Source: Succinatimonas hippei (GTDB lineage Bacteria; Pseudomonadota; Gammaproteobacteria; Enterobacterales; Succinivibrionaceae). Taken from it: a DNA stretch of 57,797 nucleotides. A program made the position numbers and the translations under genes. Of the stretch, positions 8,177-17,447 are shown piece after piece; the stretch's first letter is position 1, and each line of letters opens with the position of its first letter. Below the pieces are notes generated by a model. That model had not been told where the DNA came from. It worked only from the letters and a program-made list of their open reading frames with translations, and made no database searches. The DNA lies in the NCBI GenBank assembly GCA_004557545.1, contig SFGV01000006.1, positions 1 through 57,797 on the forward strand, written 5' to 3'.

Positions 8177-9774
8177 ATGAATGGGATAAAGCCTCTTCCC
8201 ACCGGGATGTCAGGCTTCCCGGAGCTGCGTGAAAGCGCAATGATCTATGTAGACAAGACCTCCCTGGTCGCGAGGATCGCGGCAAATCGGGGATTTTTCT
8301 TTCTGTCACGTCCCAGACGTTTTGGAAAAACTCTTCTTCTCAGCACATTTGAGTCATTGTTTAGATACGGTCTTAGAGATTTCAAAGGACTTGAGATTGA
8401 AAAAATCTGGGACGATCCCGTAACGTATCCTGTAATTCATCTTGATTTCACGGCCTGTGATCTGTTCTCCAGCATTGAAGAGTTCAAAGATAGCTTTGAC
8501 GCTCTGCTAAGACGGGCTGCTGCGGGAGCCGGGCTTATTATGCCCGCTGTAAACGCCCGGCAGGGACGCAGGAATACTCTCCAATGCTTTGAAGACCTGC
8601 TACGGGATTTAAAAGTTCCAGCTGTCCTGCTTATCGATGAATACGATCACCCGTTAAACAAATGTCTTGATAATAAAGAGCTGTTTGAGGACGTGTCAGG
8701 TGTTCTGGCTTCTTTTTATTCAGCTCTTAAACGGGTGAGTCCGAAGCTTCGTTTCATGTTTATAACCGGGATCTGCAAATACCGTGATCTTTCAGCTTTC
8801 ACAAGCGGCAATTACATTACGGATCTCAGTATGGATCCTGAATACGGAACTCTGCTTGGTTATACCGAGGATGAGATAAAAAGTTATTTTGGATCTTACC
8901 TTGAGCTGGCCGCTGGATCTCTTGGGATTGGTGTTAATGAGTGCTTTGAGAAGCTGAAGAGCTATTATGACGGCTTCTGCTTTGATCTGGCGTCATCAAC
9001 CCATGTCTTCGTGCCATGGTCTGTATTGAGTTTTTTAAGCGCCCCTAAAAGCGGTTTCATGAATTACTGGTTTGAATCGGGAGGCCGTTCAACAGTACTG
9101 CTTAATTTTATGAGAAACCATTCATTACGCGATCCAGCTGAATACGGGCAGGATCGGGTTATGTCCATAATGGATGTCAGCTCAAGCAGGGGAATTGATG
9201 ATTTCTCCGATGTGATCTTGTTAAATCAGACTGGATATCTGACCATCAAAAGGTGTGAGGGGTTCTCCTTAATTCTAAATTACCCAAATGAGGAGGTCGC
9301 GGAGTCGATGGCTTTGCTCTACCGCAACAGACTGTTTGGCGACCGTGATCCGGATTCATTGTTCAACCTGCCGGTAACCTCATTGTTTGAGCGCTACCCC
9401 GTAGAGGAAATTCCTCAAAAGCTCAATGTCATCTTCAAAGGTCTTGATTATAAGAACTACCCGTTAAAGGACGAGTACTCCCTGCGCGCTTATCTTCAGG
9501 TCTATCTTTATGGTCTTGGCGGGGCGTGATCTCTGAAAGACACAACGCGTATGGGCGCTCTGACCTTGAGTTTAACGCCGGCAACAGGCATTTTGTCATC
9601 GAACTTAAGTACGCCAGAGTAGAGGATGATCCCAAAAAATTACAAGAAGAGGCGGCAGGTCAGATACAAAAACGGCATTATGGGGAGCATGAGCCCGGCA
9701 GGCGTGAGCTTGTTCGTATTGCCCTGGTCTTCTCAGGCGCACAAAGAAGCTTTGTTCAAAGTAGAATTGTATGA
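8177..9774 (+). pseudogene. Frameshifted AAA-ATPase/PD-(D/E)XK nuclease-like gene (copy 1)
   Basis: The first part encodes an AAA-ATPase-like domain (PF09820 type): YVDKTSLV, then the P-loop-like LSRPRRFGKTLLLS and Walker B VLLIDEYDHPLNK. The frame stops at TGA 9527-9529, right after YLYGLGG. The matching PD-(D/E)XK domain (DUF1703 type), with GRSDLEF and FVIELKYAR, continues in the -1 frame from about 9526 to 9774. The break falls in a GGGG run (9521-9524); one more G would restore GG-VISERHN. The first stop overlaps an in-frame GTG for the second part (GTGA), so two coupled polypeptides are possible. The ATG at 8177 fits family N-termini (LPTG..F..LRE....YVDKT); a GTG at 8129 is also in frame. 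The biological role of the family is unknown. Confidence 0.8.
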
Positions 9775-9826
9775 GAGAGGAGTACTGCAAAGATTAAACA
9801 ACCCGAGAGGAAACGCCTAAAACAAA

Positions 9827-10414
9827 ATGACCGACAATAACTATTCACAGGATCCGCGTGGGGCTCTGCTCTGTCTGTGTCTTGCCGCCAGAGCTGAGCC
9901 TGATTTCATCATGTGGTGCTCGCTGAAGGATGACAGGCAATGCCTAACCGTTGTTTACCGCAAGGCGCTAAACGCGCTCAGGTCAGCGCTTGAGGGCAGT
10001 TTTTCGGCAAAAGGCCTGTCATCAAGGCTTGAGGATCTTGATGAGATTATAGATAAGACCTATGGCGATGAAACGCTGGGAGCTTACGCGGCGCTTTGCG
10101 CGCTTGAAACGCTAAGAGAGGGCTTCACGGCTTTCTCTGGTCAGTCAGAGAACTCTGAGGCGGCGGCGCGTGATTTGACGCTCTCAATCATAAGAAGGGC
10201 GCTTGGCGTCGCCGGGTTTGACGAGCGGAAAATCGCCGGGGCGCTTGAGTCTGAGAGCGCCTTTTGCGATGAGATCTTAAATAAGTGCGCGGGGCTTACA
10301 GATAAGGGCGTAAACAGCATCGCGATTGTAAGGCAGGCGCTGCTTTACGTTTTATCAGACGCTCGTAGCGCGCTTGGAATTGAGAATCAGGATCCCCTGG
10401 TAAAGGCCGCGTAG
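9827..10414 (+). CDS. YjaG-like (DUF416 family) protein
   Basis: This 195-residue soluble protein is probably a DUF416/YjaG relative, of unknown function. The resemblance lies in the N-terminal segment (LCLAARAEPDFIMWCSLKDD...YRKALNALRSAL), the acidic middle and LGAYAALCALETL, which parallel YjaG in spacing. Context supports this: in E. coli yjaG lies near hupA, purD and purH, and here the same set lies within 5 kb. It starts 52 bases after the frameshifted nuclease gene, and its 3' end overlaps the convergent TSUP gene by 28 bases. The ribosome-binding site is weak. The family call rests on recalled similarity. Confidence 0.6.
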   Translation: MTDNNYSQDPRGALLCLCLAARAEPDFIMWCSLKDDRQCLTVVYRKALNALRSALEGSFSAKGLSSRLEDLDEIIDKTYGDETLGAYAALCALETLREGFTAFSGQSENSEAAARDLTLSIIRRALGVAGFDERKIAGALESESAFCDEILNKCAGLTDKGVNSIAIVRQALLYVLSDARSALGIENQDPLVKAA

Positions 10415-11178
10415 ATAAGCATAAGTCCGCTTAAGACCGCCACCATTGAGAAGATCAGCTTTACCCGTTTTACCGGAAGCTTTATAAGCAACGTCGTCCC
10501 AAGATAGCTTCCCATGAGTGTCGCCACCACCATAACCGGGATCCAGTGCCAGTGAATTGAGGTCGCCATGCCAACGGTTACGGCGCCTATGGCGTTCCAC
10601 AGCGTGGCCACAAAGACCATTGAGTGCAGGATCGCGCTTTTAAGATCGAGCCTGAAGATCCCGACTAAGGTCATGGTGGCAAAAAGTCCGGCCCCTGATG
10701 AGAGCGAGCCTGAGAAAAGACCTATGAGGATCACGGCAAGGGAACCGGCGAGAAGGCGCAGAGCAGATCGGTTTGGATCGCTCACGCTTCCAAAGGATTT
10801 TTTGAAAAAGGAGTAAATTCCCGCAGCTATGGTGATCACACCGAGCACCACCTCCGCGATATGCGAGGGAATTTTGATGATGATAAGCGATCCCATGACT
10901 ACCGCGGGGGCTCCGAGCAGTGTCATGATCAGGGCGACCTGACGGTCAAACACGAACCTGCCGCCGCTTCTGCGCTTGCGCAAAAGCGCACCCACTCCTA
11001 AAAACACCACCGCCACCTTATGGGTGCCAAGCGCCGTTGCGAAGGGAAGTCCTAAAAGAATGAGCAAAGGGAACTGGACAAACCCCGCTCCGCCGCCTGA
11101 AACTGAGGCAAAGAGGTTTGCCGCGAAGGAGACTATGAACAGTATGCTCTGGCGCAGGATCTCATCTGCTAAATCCAT
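10387..11178 (-). CDS. TSUP-family (TauE/SafE) membrane permease
   Basis: The product is a polytopic inner-membrane protein with about eight hydrophobic segments. It shows the TauE/SafE pattern of two related halves, with GGGAGFVQFPLLILLGLPFATALGTHKVA in the first and GSLSSGAGLFATMTLVGIFRLDLKSAI in the second. Family members export sulfite, sulfoacetate or related organic anions; the substrate cannot be read here. A longer frame starts with GTG at 11211, but that codon lies inside the purD terminator. The ATG at 11178 has a G-rich ribosome-binding site (GGGGGGG) and is preferred, giving 263 residues. Confidence 0.85.
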   Translation of the reverse strand: MDLADEILRQSILFIVSFAANLFASVSGGGAGFVQFPLLILLGLPFATALGTHKVAVVFLGVGALLRKRRSGGRFVFDRQVALIMTLLGAPAVVMGSLIIIKIPSHIAEVVLGVITIAAGIYSFFKKSFGSVSDPNRSALRLLAGSLAVILIGLFSGSLSSGAGLFATMTLVGIFRLDLKSAILHSMVFVATLWNAIGAVTVGMATSIHWHWIPVMVVATLMGSYLGTTLLIKLPVKRVKLIFSMVAVLSGLMLIYAAFTRGS

Positions 11179-11191
11179 GGCATCCCCCCCC

Positions 11192-11224
11192 AAAAAAAGT
11201 GACGGCGCCACAGGGCGCCGTCAC
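11192..11224 (-). terminator. purD terminator
   Basis: GTGACGGCGCC (11199-11209) and GGCGCCGTCAC (11214-11224) form an 11-bp perfect stem with loop ACAG. On the minus strand a run of seven T (11192-11198) follows. It ends the purH-purD transcript. Confidence 0.9.
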
Positions 11225-11241
11225 ATACTATGCTCTAATGG

Positions 11242-12531
11242 TCATTTGTCAAGGCGTTTTAAGGCTCTCCAGGCTATGTCATGCCTGTAGAACATGCCTT
11301 TGAAGGAAACTCCCTCAAGCGCCTTATAGGCGCGGTCGCGAGCGTCCTTTATGTCATCGCCAAGCGCGGTGGCGCAAAGCACGCGGCCGCCTGAGGTTAC
11401 AATTCCCTCATCAGTCTTTTTGGTTCCTGCCTCAAAGATCTTCACGCCATCAGGAAGCTGGGCGTCAAGACCAGTTATGAGATCGCCCTTGCGCGGGGAT
11501 ACCGGGTAGCCCTCAGCAGCCGCCACCACGCCTACCGCCGGGCGCGGATCATAGTCAGCCTCAAGTCCCTCAAGGCCGCCATCCTTACAGGCTTTAAGAC
11601 ATAGGTCAACGAGGTCAGAACGCATGCGCATCATGATCGGCTGGGTTTCAGGATCGCCAAAACGGCAGTTGAACTCAACCACTCTGGGCTGACCTTCCTT
11701 GTCAATCATAAGTCCGGCGTACAGGAAGCCGCGGTAAGGGATCCCGTCCTCGCGCATGCCATTTAAGGTAGGATTTATGATCTCGTCCATGACCTTTTTA
11801 TACACGGCGTCGGTAACTACCGGAGCGGGCGAGTAGGCGCCCATTCCGCCCGTATTGGGACCTTTGTCTTCATCGTAAGCGCGCTTGTGATCCTGCGAGG
11901 TGGCCATAGGCAGGGCGTTTAGAGTATCGGACATCACGATGAACGAGGCCTCCTCGCCCTGCATGAAGTCCTCAATTACCACCTTTGATGAGGCGTCCCC
12001 GAAGCTGTGATCCTCAAGCATACTGTCAACGGCCTTCAGGGCCTCATCAAGCGTCATCGCCACGGTCACGCCCTTGCCGGCGGCAAGGCCGTCAGCCTTG
12101 ATGACTACCGGGGCTCCGTGTGCTTTGACGTACTCGCGGGCCCTGGTCACATCGGTAAAGACCTTATATTCGGCGGTTGGAATGTGGTGGCGTTTTAAAA
12201 AGTCCTTGGTAAAGGACTTTGAGCCTTCAAGCTGGGCCGCCGCCTTTGACGGTCCGAAAACCTTAAGCGAGCTTGCCTCAAAGAGATCGGTTATTCCATC
12301 AACCAGCGGAGCCTCGGGGCCTACTATGGTTAGATCGATTTTTTCCTTCATGGCAAAATCGCGCAGCTTCTCAAGCTCGGATACCCCGATCGGCACGTTT
12401 ACCAGCTTCTTCTCGCGCTCGGTTCCGGGGTTGCCCGGAGCCACATAGACGACGTCGGCCAGATCCGACTGGGCGGCTTTCCACGCGAGCGCGTGCTCGC
12501 GCCCGCCGCTGCCAATTACCAGGATCTTCAT
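11242..12531 (-). CDS. purD: Phosphoribosylamine--glycine ligase
   Basis: GAR synthetase joins glycine to 5-phosphoribosylamine using ATP in purine synthesis. The 429-residue protein is of usual length. The N-terminal motif GSGGREHALAWK, the ATP-grasp core (KADGLAAGKGVTVA, EDFMQGEEASFIVMSD) and NTGGMGAYSPAP are diagnostic, and EFNCRFGDPETQ supplies metal-binding residues. It follows purH by 15 bases on the same strand and shares its terminator, so the two form a purHD operon as in many gammaproteobacteria. The start has a modest upstream SD-like sequence (TAGGAG). Confidence 0.97.
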   Translation of the reverse strand: MKILVIGSGGREHALAWKAAQSDLADVVYVAPGNPGTEREKKLVNVPIGVSELEKLRDFAMKEKIDLTIVGPEAPLVDGITDLFEASSLKVFGPSKAAAQLEGSKSFTKDFLKRHHIPTAEYKVFTDVTRAREYVKAHGAPVVIKADGLAAGKGVTVAMTLDEALKAVDSMLEDHSFGDASSKVVIEDFMQGEEASFIVMSDTLNALPMATSQDHKRAYDEDKGPNTGGMGAYSPAPVVTDAVYKKVMDEIINPTLNGMREDGIPYRGFLYAGLMIDKEGQPRVVEFNCRFGDPETQPIMMRMRSDLVDLCLKACKDGGLEGLEADYDPRPAVGVVAAAEGYPVSPRKGDLITGLDAQLPDGVKIFEAGTKKTDEGIVTSGGRVLCATALGDDIKDARDRAYKALEGVSFKGMFYRHDIAWRALKRLDK

Positions 12532-12546
12532 ATAAAACTCCTAAAA

Positions 12547-14136
12547 TCAGTGACGGAAATGACGGATGCCGGTGAAGACCATCGCTATGCCATGCTCATT
12601 GGCCGCGTCGATGACCTCCTGATCGCGGATTGACCCGCCAGGCTCGATGATAGAGGTGATGCCTGCCTGCGCCGCCGCATCAACACCGTCACGGAATGGG
12701 AAGAACGCGTCAGAGGCCAGGCAGGCTCCCTTGAGCGAAAGCTTGGCATCCTCGGCGCGCAGGCAGGCGATACGGGCTGAGAATACGCGGGAGGTCTGAC
12801 CGCAGCCGATGCCAAGGGTCTGACGGTTTTTGGTGTAGACGATGGCGTTGGATTTTGCGAACTTGCAGACCTTCCAGGCAAAGAGCAACTCCTCAAGCTC
12901 TGACTGTGTAGGCGCGCGTTTGGTAACGACCTTGAGATCATCCATGGTAAGGGTGAGTTGGTCGGCCTCCTGAACCAGAAGCCCTCCGTTAACCTTCTTG
13001 CAGTCGATGCGTTTGTGGGTATTGTCAAGCGGTCCTGTCTCAAGCAGACGGACGTTCTTCTTGCGCGATACGGCTTCTCTGGCCTCAGCGCTTACCTCAG
13101 GGGCGACGATGACCTCGCAGAACTGGCGTGAGACTATTGCCTCGGCGGTCTTGCCGTCAAGCGGGCGGTTGAAGGCGATGATGCCGCCGAACGCGGACTC
13201 GCTGTCGCATTTGAAGGCGGCGTCATACGCCTGCTCCAGAGTCTCTCCCAGGGCGACACCGCAGGGGTTGGCGTGCTTTACTATCACGCAGCAGGGCTTG
13301 TCGAACTGGCGTACGCATTCGATGGCCGCGTCGGTGTCTGAAATATTGTTATATGACAGCTCTTTGCCCTGAAGCTGGCGCGCGGTGGTTATCCCGCTGC
13401 CGCCCCTGACGATGTCAGCGTAGAAAGCCGCTTTCTGATGCGGGTTCTCGCCATAGCGCATGTTCTGAAGCTTGATAAAGTTGAGATTGAGAGTGCGCGG
13501 GAAGATGCTCCTGGTCCCGTCGCTGATGCCGTAATCAGGAACCATGGTGCCAAAGTAATTGGCTATGGCGCTGTCATAAGCCGCGGTATGCTCGAAGGCC
13601 GCTACGGCAAGATCAAAGCGCAGCGCGAAGGTGGTGCAACCATTATGAGCGTCAAGCTCCTCCAGCACGCGCTTGTAGTCAGAGGCTCTGACAACAATGG
13701 TTACATCGCGGTTGTTCTTGGCGGCCGCGCGCACCATGGTCGGGCCGCCGATATCGATGTTCTCGATGGCGCGCTCAAGTGTGCAGTCGGGATCAGCTAC
13801 GGTTTTGGTAAACGGGTAGAGATTTACCACCACAAGATCAATTGGCAGTATGCCGTGTTCTTTCATGACCTCTTCGTCTTTGCCGCGGCGGCCTAAGATC
13901 CCGCCGTGTACCTTAGGGTGGAGGGTCTTGACCCTGCCGTCCATCATCTCGGGGAAGCCGGTGTAATCGGAAACCTCGGTGGTCTTAACTCCGTTTTCCG
14001 TCAGAAGTCTGGCGGTTCCGCCGGTTGACAGGATCTCAATCCCGCGCCCGCTTAGCGCTTTTGCAAATTCAACTATTCCTGTTTTGTCTGAAACACTAAT
14101 AAGGGCGCGGCGGACTGGACGCAAGAGTTCTTCCAT
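12547..14136 (-). CDS. purH: Bifunctional AICAR transformylase/IMP cyclohydrolase
   Basis: PurH carries out the last two steps to IMP: formylation of AICAR by 10-formyl-THF and ring closure. The N-terminal MGS-like IMP cyclohydrolase domain shows ALISVSDKTGIVEFAKAL and ILSTGGTARLL; the C-terminal transformylase has VKHANPCGVA and SNAIVY. The open frame reaches 14457, but the first 107 codons resemble no PurH. The ATG at 14136 gives 529 residues, identical in length to E. coli PurH. Upstream is a hairpin with a T-rich tail that could attenuate transcription. Formate supply connects functionally to purU at 42.2 kb. Confidence 0.97.
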   Translation of the reverse strand: MEELLRPVRRALISVSDKTGIVEFAKALSGRGIEILSTGGTARLLTENGVKTTEVSDYTGFPEMMDGRVKTLHPKVHGGILGRRGKDEEVMKEHGILPIDLVVVNLYPFTKTVADPDCTLERAIENIDIGGPTMVRAAAKNNRDVTIVVRASDYKRVLEELDAHNGCTTFALRFDLAVAAFEHTAAYDSAIANYFGTMVPDYGISDGTRSIFPRTLNLNFIKLQNMRYGENPHQKAAFYADIVRGGSGITTARQLQGKELSYNNISDTDAAIECVRQFDKPCCVIVKHANPCGVALGETLEQAYDAAFKCDSESAFGGIIAFNRPLDGKTAEAIVSRQFCEVIVAPEVSAEAREAVSRKKNVRLLETGPLDNTHKRIDCKKVNGGLLVQEADQLTLTMDDLKVVTKRAPTQSELEELLFAWKVCKFAKSNAIVYTKNRQTLGIGCGQTSRVFSARIACLRAEDAKLSLKGACLASDAFFPFRDGVDAAAQAGITSIIEPGGSIRDQEVIDAANEHGIAMVFTGIRHFRH

Positions 14137-14150
14137 GACTGATATGCTCC

Positions 14151-14179
14151 AAAATAAAAAAACGGATCGGACCGATCCG
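14151..14179 (-). promoter_or_regulatory. Terminator-like hairpin in the purH leader
   Basis: On the minus strand CGGATC-GGTCC-GATCCG is followed by TTTTTTTATTTT, the form of an intrinsic terminator. It ends 14 bases before the purH ATG. No divergent minus-strand gene ends here, so it is placed to attenuate purHD transcription. Function is inferred. Confidence 0.45.
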
Positions 14180-14286
14180 GAACACGCATATTTTAGCAAC
14201 AAGGTAAAGCAAATGCTTTTTACGCCGCCAAAGCACCAAATGCTTTCATACAGGCGTCCGGCTGTGGCAAAAGAGTCTAATTTGAC

Positions 14287-14292
14287 TATAAT
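14287..14292 (+). promoter_or_regulatory. Possible -10 box of hup
   Basis: TATAAT lies 127 bases upstream of the HU gene. The best -35 candidate at proper spacing (TGGCAA near 14265-14270) is weak. TTGACT immediately precedes the -10 box but is too close to serve as its -35. Confidence 0.3.
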
Positions 14293-14418
14293 GTGCGGCG
14301 TTGCGCTCAAAAAGGCGCACAGGATTTGAAAACCGCGCGGGTCTACGCGCGGATAGCTCCGGATACCAGAACGTATCTGAAAACAAAAAGGGTTTTCATA
14401 AGACTTAAAGGATAGAAC

Positions 14419-14694
14419 ATGAACAAGTCTGAACTCGTCGCGCTGGCCGCGAAACACTCCGGTCTCCCTCTTTCAACCTCACGTGTGGCCCTGCAGGCCA
14501 TCATTGACACCATCAGCGAGGCTCTTGCCTCCGGGGACCGTGTGCAGTTAGTTGGGTTTGGCACCTTCAAGGTCACCGAGCGCGCCGCGCGTGAAGGCCG
14601 CAATCCCCAGAACGGCAAGGTCATCCAGATCCCCGCTACCAAGACCCCTTCATTTACCGCCGGAGCCGAGCTCAAAAAAGCGGTAAACGGCTGA
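14419..14694 (+). CDS. HU-family nucleoid DNA-binding protein
   Basis: This small basic protein (91 residues) bends DNA and organises the nucleoid. It has the full HU/IHF fold: helices MNKSELVALAAKHSGL and ALQAIIDTISEAL, the strand GDRVQLVGFGTFKVTERAAREGRNPQNG, and the arm IQIPATKTPSFTAGAELK with the intercalating proline in a P-A-T-K context. RNPQNG is the family signature. It is probably the HU alpha- or beta-type homologue (hupA-like by its position next to purH-purD), but a homodimeric HU cannot be excluded. It is monocistronic, with a strong terminator 25 bases downstream. Confidence 0.93.
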   Translation: MNKSELVALAAKHSGLPLSTSRVALQAIIDTISEALASGDRVQLVGFGTFKVTERAAREGRNPQNGKVIQIPATKTPSFTAGAELKKAVNG

Positions 14695-14719
14695 TAAGCA
14701 TCAGTTCTTAAGCTAAAAC

Positions 14720-14741
14720 GGCGCCATGAAGGCGCCTTTTT
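14720..14741 (+). terminator. hup terminator
   Basis: GGCGCC (14720-14725), loop ATGAA, GGCGCC (14731-14736), then TTTTT. Confidence 0.85.
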
Positions 14742-14831
14742 CGTAAGAGAGTGATTTAAAGCGCCTGCATGGACAGTCACCGCTACGTGTTAAAATCCTC
14801 TCAATTACTTCAATCACAACAGAGGCAATAA

Positions 14832-16481
14832 ATGGCAATTCATGAACGCGCAGGACAGAAGGCCGGTCGGGAAGATCTCGTAAACATACCGCGCCTTATG
14901 GCAGCCTACTACCTGAATCATCCTGATGTGGACAATCCTCAGAACCTCGTTTCGTTTGGAACCTCAGGACATCGCGGAACCTCACTGGACGGGTCGTTCA
15001 ACGAGGATCACATCCTCGCCATCTCCCAGGCCATAGCCGAGTACCGTCTGATGAAGGGGATCACGGGGCCGCTGTTCATCGGCATGGATACCCACGCTCT
15101 GTCTGAGGCGGCGCTGGCCACCGCGGTTGAAGTTCTGGGCGCTAACGGTGTTGAGGTCAGGGTTGAGAAGGATCACGGGTACACCCCGACCCCTTCAGTC
15201 TCATTTGCGATCTTAAATTACAACAAGGGGCGTGACAGCGGGCTTGCCGATGGCATAGTCATCACTCCTTCGCACAACCCTCCGAGCAATGGCGGCTTCA
15301 AGTACAACCCGCCTGACGGAGGCCCGGCTGGAACCGAGATCACCTCATGGGTGCAAAACCGCGCCAATGATATCTTAAGAGGAAATCTAAGAGAGGTTAA
15401 GCGCGTGCCTTATGAGCGCGCCTGCAGGCTTTCAAATGTGCGCGAGCATGACATGCTCACTCAGTATGTCGACAGTCTGGGCGAGATCATCGACATGGAG
15501 GCCATCTCAAAATCCGGAGTGCGCATCGGCGTTGACCCTCTTGGCGGATCGGGACTTTATTACTGGGATCGCATCGCCTCTGAATACAAACTGAACTTAA
15601 AGGTAGTCAACTACAGCGTAGATCCTACCTTCTCCTTCATGTGCCTTGACCGCGATGGCAAGATCCGTATGGACTGCTCAAGCCCGTACGCGATGGCGGG
15701 GCTTATCGCGCTTAAGGACAAGTTCGATATCGCCTGGGGTAACGATCCTGACTATGACCGCCACGGCATCGTCTGCCACAGCGGGCTTATGAACCCCAAC
15801 CATTACCTCTCGGCCGCGATAGGCTATATCTTTACCCACCGCAAGGACTGGCCGGAGAACGCGATGGTCGGCAAGACCGTGGTTTCATCAGGCATGATGA
15901 ACCGTGTCGCTGAAGGTATCGGCCGCAAGGCTTATGAGGTACCGGTAGGATTTAAGTGGTTCGTTCCCGGACTTTTCTCAAAGGAGCTCGCGTGGGGCTG
16001 TGAAGAGAGCGCCGGCGCCTCGTTCTTAAGAAAGGACGGGCAGGTCTGGACTACCGACAAGGACGGCATCATCGCCTCGCTGCTTTCAGCGGAAATCCTC
16101 GCGGTAACCGGCAAGGATCCTTCAGAGCACTATAAGGAGCTTGAGCGCAAATACGGCACCTGCTTCTATGATCGTGTCGACGCTCCGGCCTCTCCTGAGC
16201 AGAAGGCCGCCTTAAAGAAGCTTGACAGCTCATCGGTTGAGGCTGGAACCCTCGCCGGCGAGAAGATCGTGCAGAAGCTCACCAACGCCCCGGGCAACGG
16301 AGCGGCCATCGGCGGACTTAAGGTTGTGACCGAAAACGGCTGGTTCGCGGCGCGTCCCTCCGGGACTGAGAATGTCTACAAGATCTACATGGAGAGCTTC
16401 AAGTCAAAGGAGCACTTAAAGCAGATTGAGCATGAGGCTCAGGAAATAGTCTCAGCCGCGTTAAAGAAGGCCGGAGTGTGA
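14832..16481 (+). CDS. pgm: Phosphoglucomutase (alpha-D-glucose-specific)
   Basis: Pgm interconverts glucose-1-phosphate and glucose-6-phosphate, feeding glycogen and UDP-glucose synthesis. The 549-residue length matches the E. coli enzyme (546). FGTSGHRG lies near residue 43, the phosphoserine loop TPSHNPPSNGGFKYNPP has catalytic S147, the metal loop is NDPDYDRHG, GCEESAGASF is the sugar-binding loop, and RPSGTENVYKIY binds phosphate near the C-terminus. It is a single gene with its own terminator. UDP-glucose made from its product is the substrate of the dehydrogenase at 34.5 kb. Confidence 0.96.
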   Translation: MAIHERAGQKAGREDLVNIPRLMAAYYLNHPDVDNPQNLVSFGTSGHRGTSLDGSFNEDHILAISQAIAEYRLMKGITGPLFIGMDTHALSEAALATAVEVLGANGVEVRVEKDHGYTPTPSVSFAILNYNKGRDSGLADGIVITPSHNPPSNGGFKYNPPDGGPAGTEITSWVQNRANDILRGNLREVKRVPYERACRLSNVREHDMLTQYVDSLGEIIDMEAISKSGVRIGVDPLGGSGLYYWDRIASEYKLNLKVVNYSVDPTFSFMCLDRDGKIRMDCSSPYAMAGLIALKDKFDIAWGNDPDYDRHGIVCHSGLMNPNHYLSAAIGYIFTHRKDWPENAMVGKTVVSSGMMNRVAEGIGRKAYEVPVGFKWFVPGLFSKELAWGCEESAGASFLRKDGQVWTTDKDGIIASLLSAEILAVTGKDPSEHYKELERKYGTCFYDRVDAPASPEQKAALKKLDSSSVEAGTLAGEKIVQKLTNAPGNGAAIGGLKVVTENGWFAARPSGTENVYKIYMESFKSKEHLKQIEHEAQEIVSAALKKAGV

Positions 16482-16519
16482 CAGCTCCAGATTAAGACGC
16501 GGCAAGGCCGCGCCATAAG

Positions 16520-16550
16520 CGCCCGGTTTTAATGCCGGGCGTGTTTTTTT
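16520..16550 (+). terminator. pgm terminator
   Basis: CGCCCGG (16520-16526) pairs with CCGGGCG (16535-16541) around an 8-base loop, then TG and seven T. Confidence 0.9.
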
Positions 16551-16571
16551 AAAGCACGTACAGGAAGGTCC

Positions 16572-17447
16572 ATGCAGGATAAAACCGATCCCCTCTCATT
16601 TCACTTTTCGCTCGTAGCCCTCGATCTTGACGGAACACTGCTTCGGAATGATAAAAGCATCAGTGAGCGCGCCGCCAAGGCCGTGCGCGCGGTTGAGGCT
16701 TCAGGCCGTTATGTGGCGATCACCACCGGAAGACATCCGAATTCCGCTTTAAGATTTTTTGAGCGGATGGACGCGCTGGGACCAAAATCGCTGGCCGTAT
16801 GCTTTAACGGATCGGCGGTTATAGATCTTTGCGCCTTTAAAAAGGAAGGAGCTCCGGACAGCCTTTTTGGCACGCTCTGGGAGGATACCGCGGACGCTCA
16901 GGAGCTCGCGCTTTTAGACCGGGAAACCTCCGCGGCGGGGCTTGATCTTCACGCGTACTCAAAGACAAACTCACTGGTGCTTGAGAAGGTTACAGGTTAT
17001 TCCACCCGCGAGATAATTCACGCCAAGGTAGCTTATACCGACAGGTGGAATTTTAAGAAAGGGCATGAGAGTGAGCGGTACTACAAGGCTGTCGCCACAG
17101 GTCCCAAAGATCTTATCGACGACTTTCGTCCTGAAATCTCAAACAAAGTCCGCGATAGCTTTGAGATCATGAGGACGGATGACAACTTTCTTGAGTTTAT
17201 CCCGCACCACAATTCAAAGGGTAGCGCGCTTATAAAGCTCTGCTCCGTGCTTGGAGTGAATATTGGTGAGTGCGTGGCCTTTGGCGACGCGGAGAATGAT
17301 CTTGTCATGATAAAAAACGCGGGTCTTGGCGTGGCGATGGGCAACGCGATGGATAGTCTTAAAAAGGCAGCGGATTATGTCACGCTTACCAATATGCAGG
17401 ACGGGGTCGCGGTGGTGCTCGAACAACTTATGAGGGAGGACAACTGA
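16572..17447 (+). CDS. Cof-type HAD-family phosphatase
   Basis: This 291-residue cytosolic phosphatase belongs to the Cof (HAD subclass IIB) family. The nucleophile motif LDLDGTLL contains D18 and D20, the second motif ITTGRH follows, and motif IV is VAFGDAENDLVMIKNAGLGVAMGNA, typical of Cof proteins. A good ribosome-binding site (AGGAAGG) lies seven bases before the ATG. Such enzymes act on sugar phosphates, flavin or pyridoxal phosphate; the substrate cannot be read from sequence. The stop overlaps the start of the ABC transporter gene by one base (TGATG), so the two are co-translated. Confidence 0.9.
   Translation: MQDKTDPLSFHFSLVALDLDGTLLRNDKSISERAAKAVRAVEASGRYVAITTGRHPNSALRFFERMDALGPKSLAVCFNGSAVIDLCAFKKEGAPDSLFGTLWEDTADAQELALLDRETSAAGLDLHAYSKTNSLVLEKVTGYSTREIIHAKVAYTDRWNFKKGHESERYYKAVATGPKDLIDDFRPEISNKVRDSFEIMRTDDNFLEFIPHHNSKGSALIKLCSVLGVNIGECVAFGDAENDLVMIKNAGLGVAMGNAMDSLKKAADYVTLTNMQDGVAVVLEQLMREDN

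Noticed and set aside
9626..9820. A further frame switch at the end of AAA gene copy 1 (frame with HKEALFKVELYERG)
   Set aside because: The frame ending at 9774 aligns in length and pattern with the end of copy 2, so no second shift is needed.
11179..11211. Upstream GTG start for the TSUP permease
   Set aside because: The codon lies inside the perfect 11-bp purD terminator; the ATG at 11178 has a G-rich ribosome-binding site.
14137..14457. N-terminal extension of PurH by 107 residues
   Set aside because: The extension does not resemble PurH, and the ATG at 14136 gives the exact family length.
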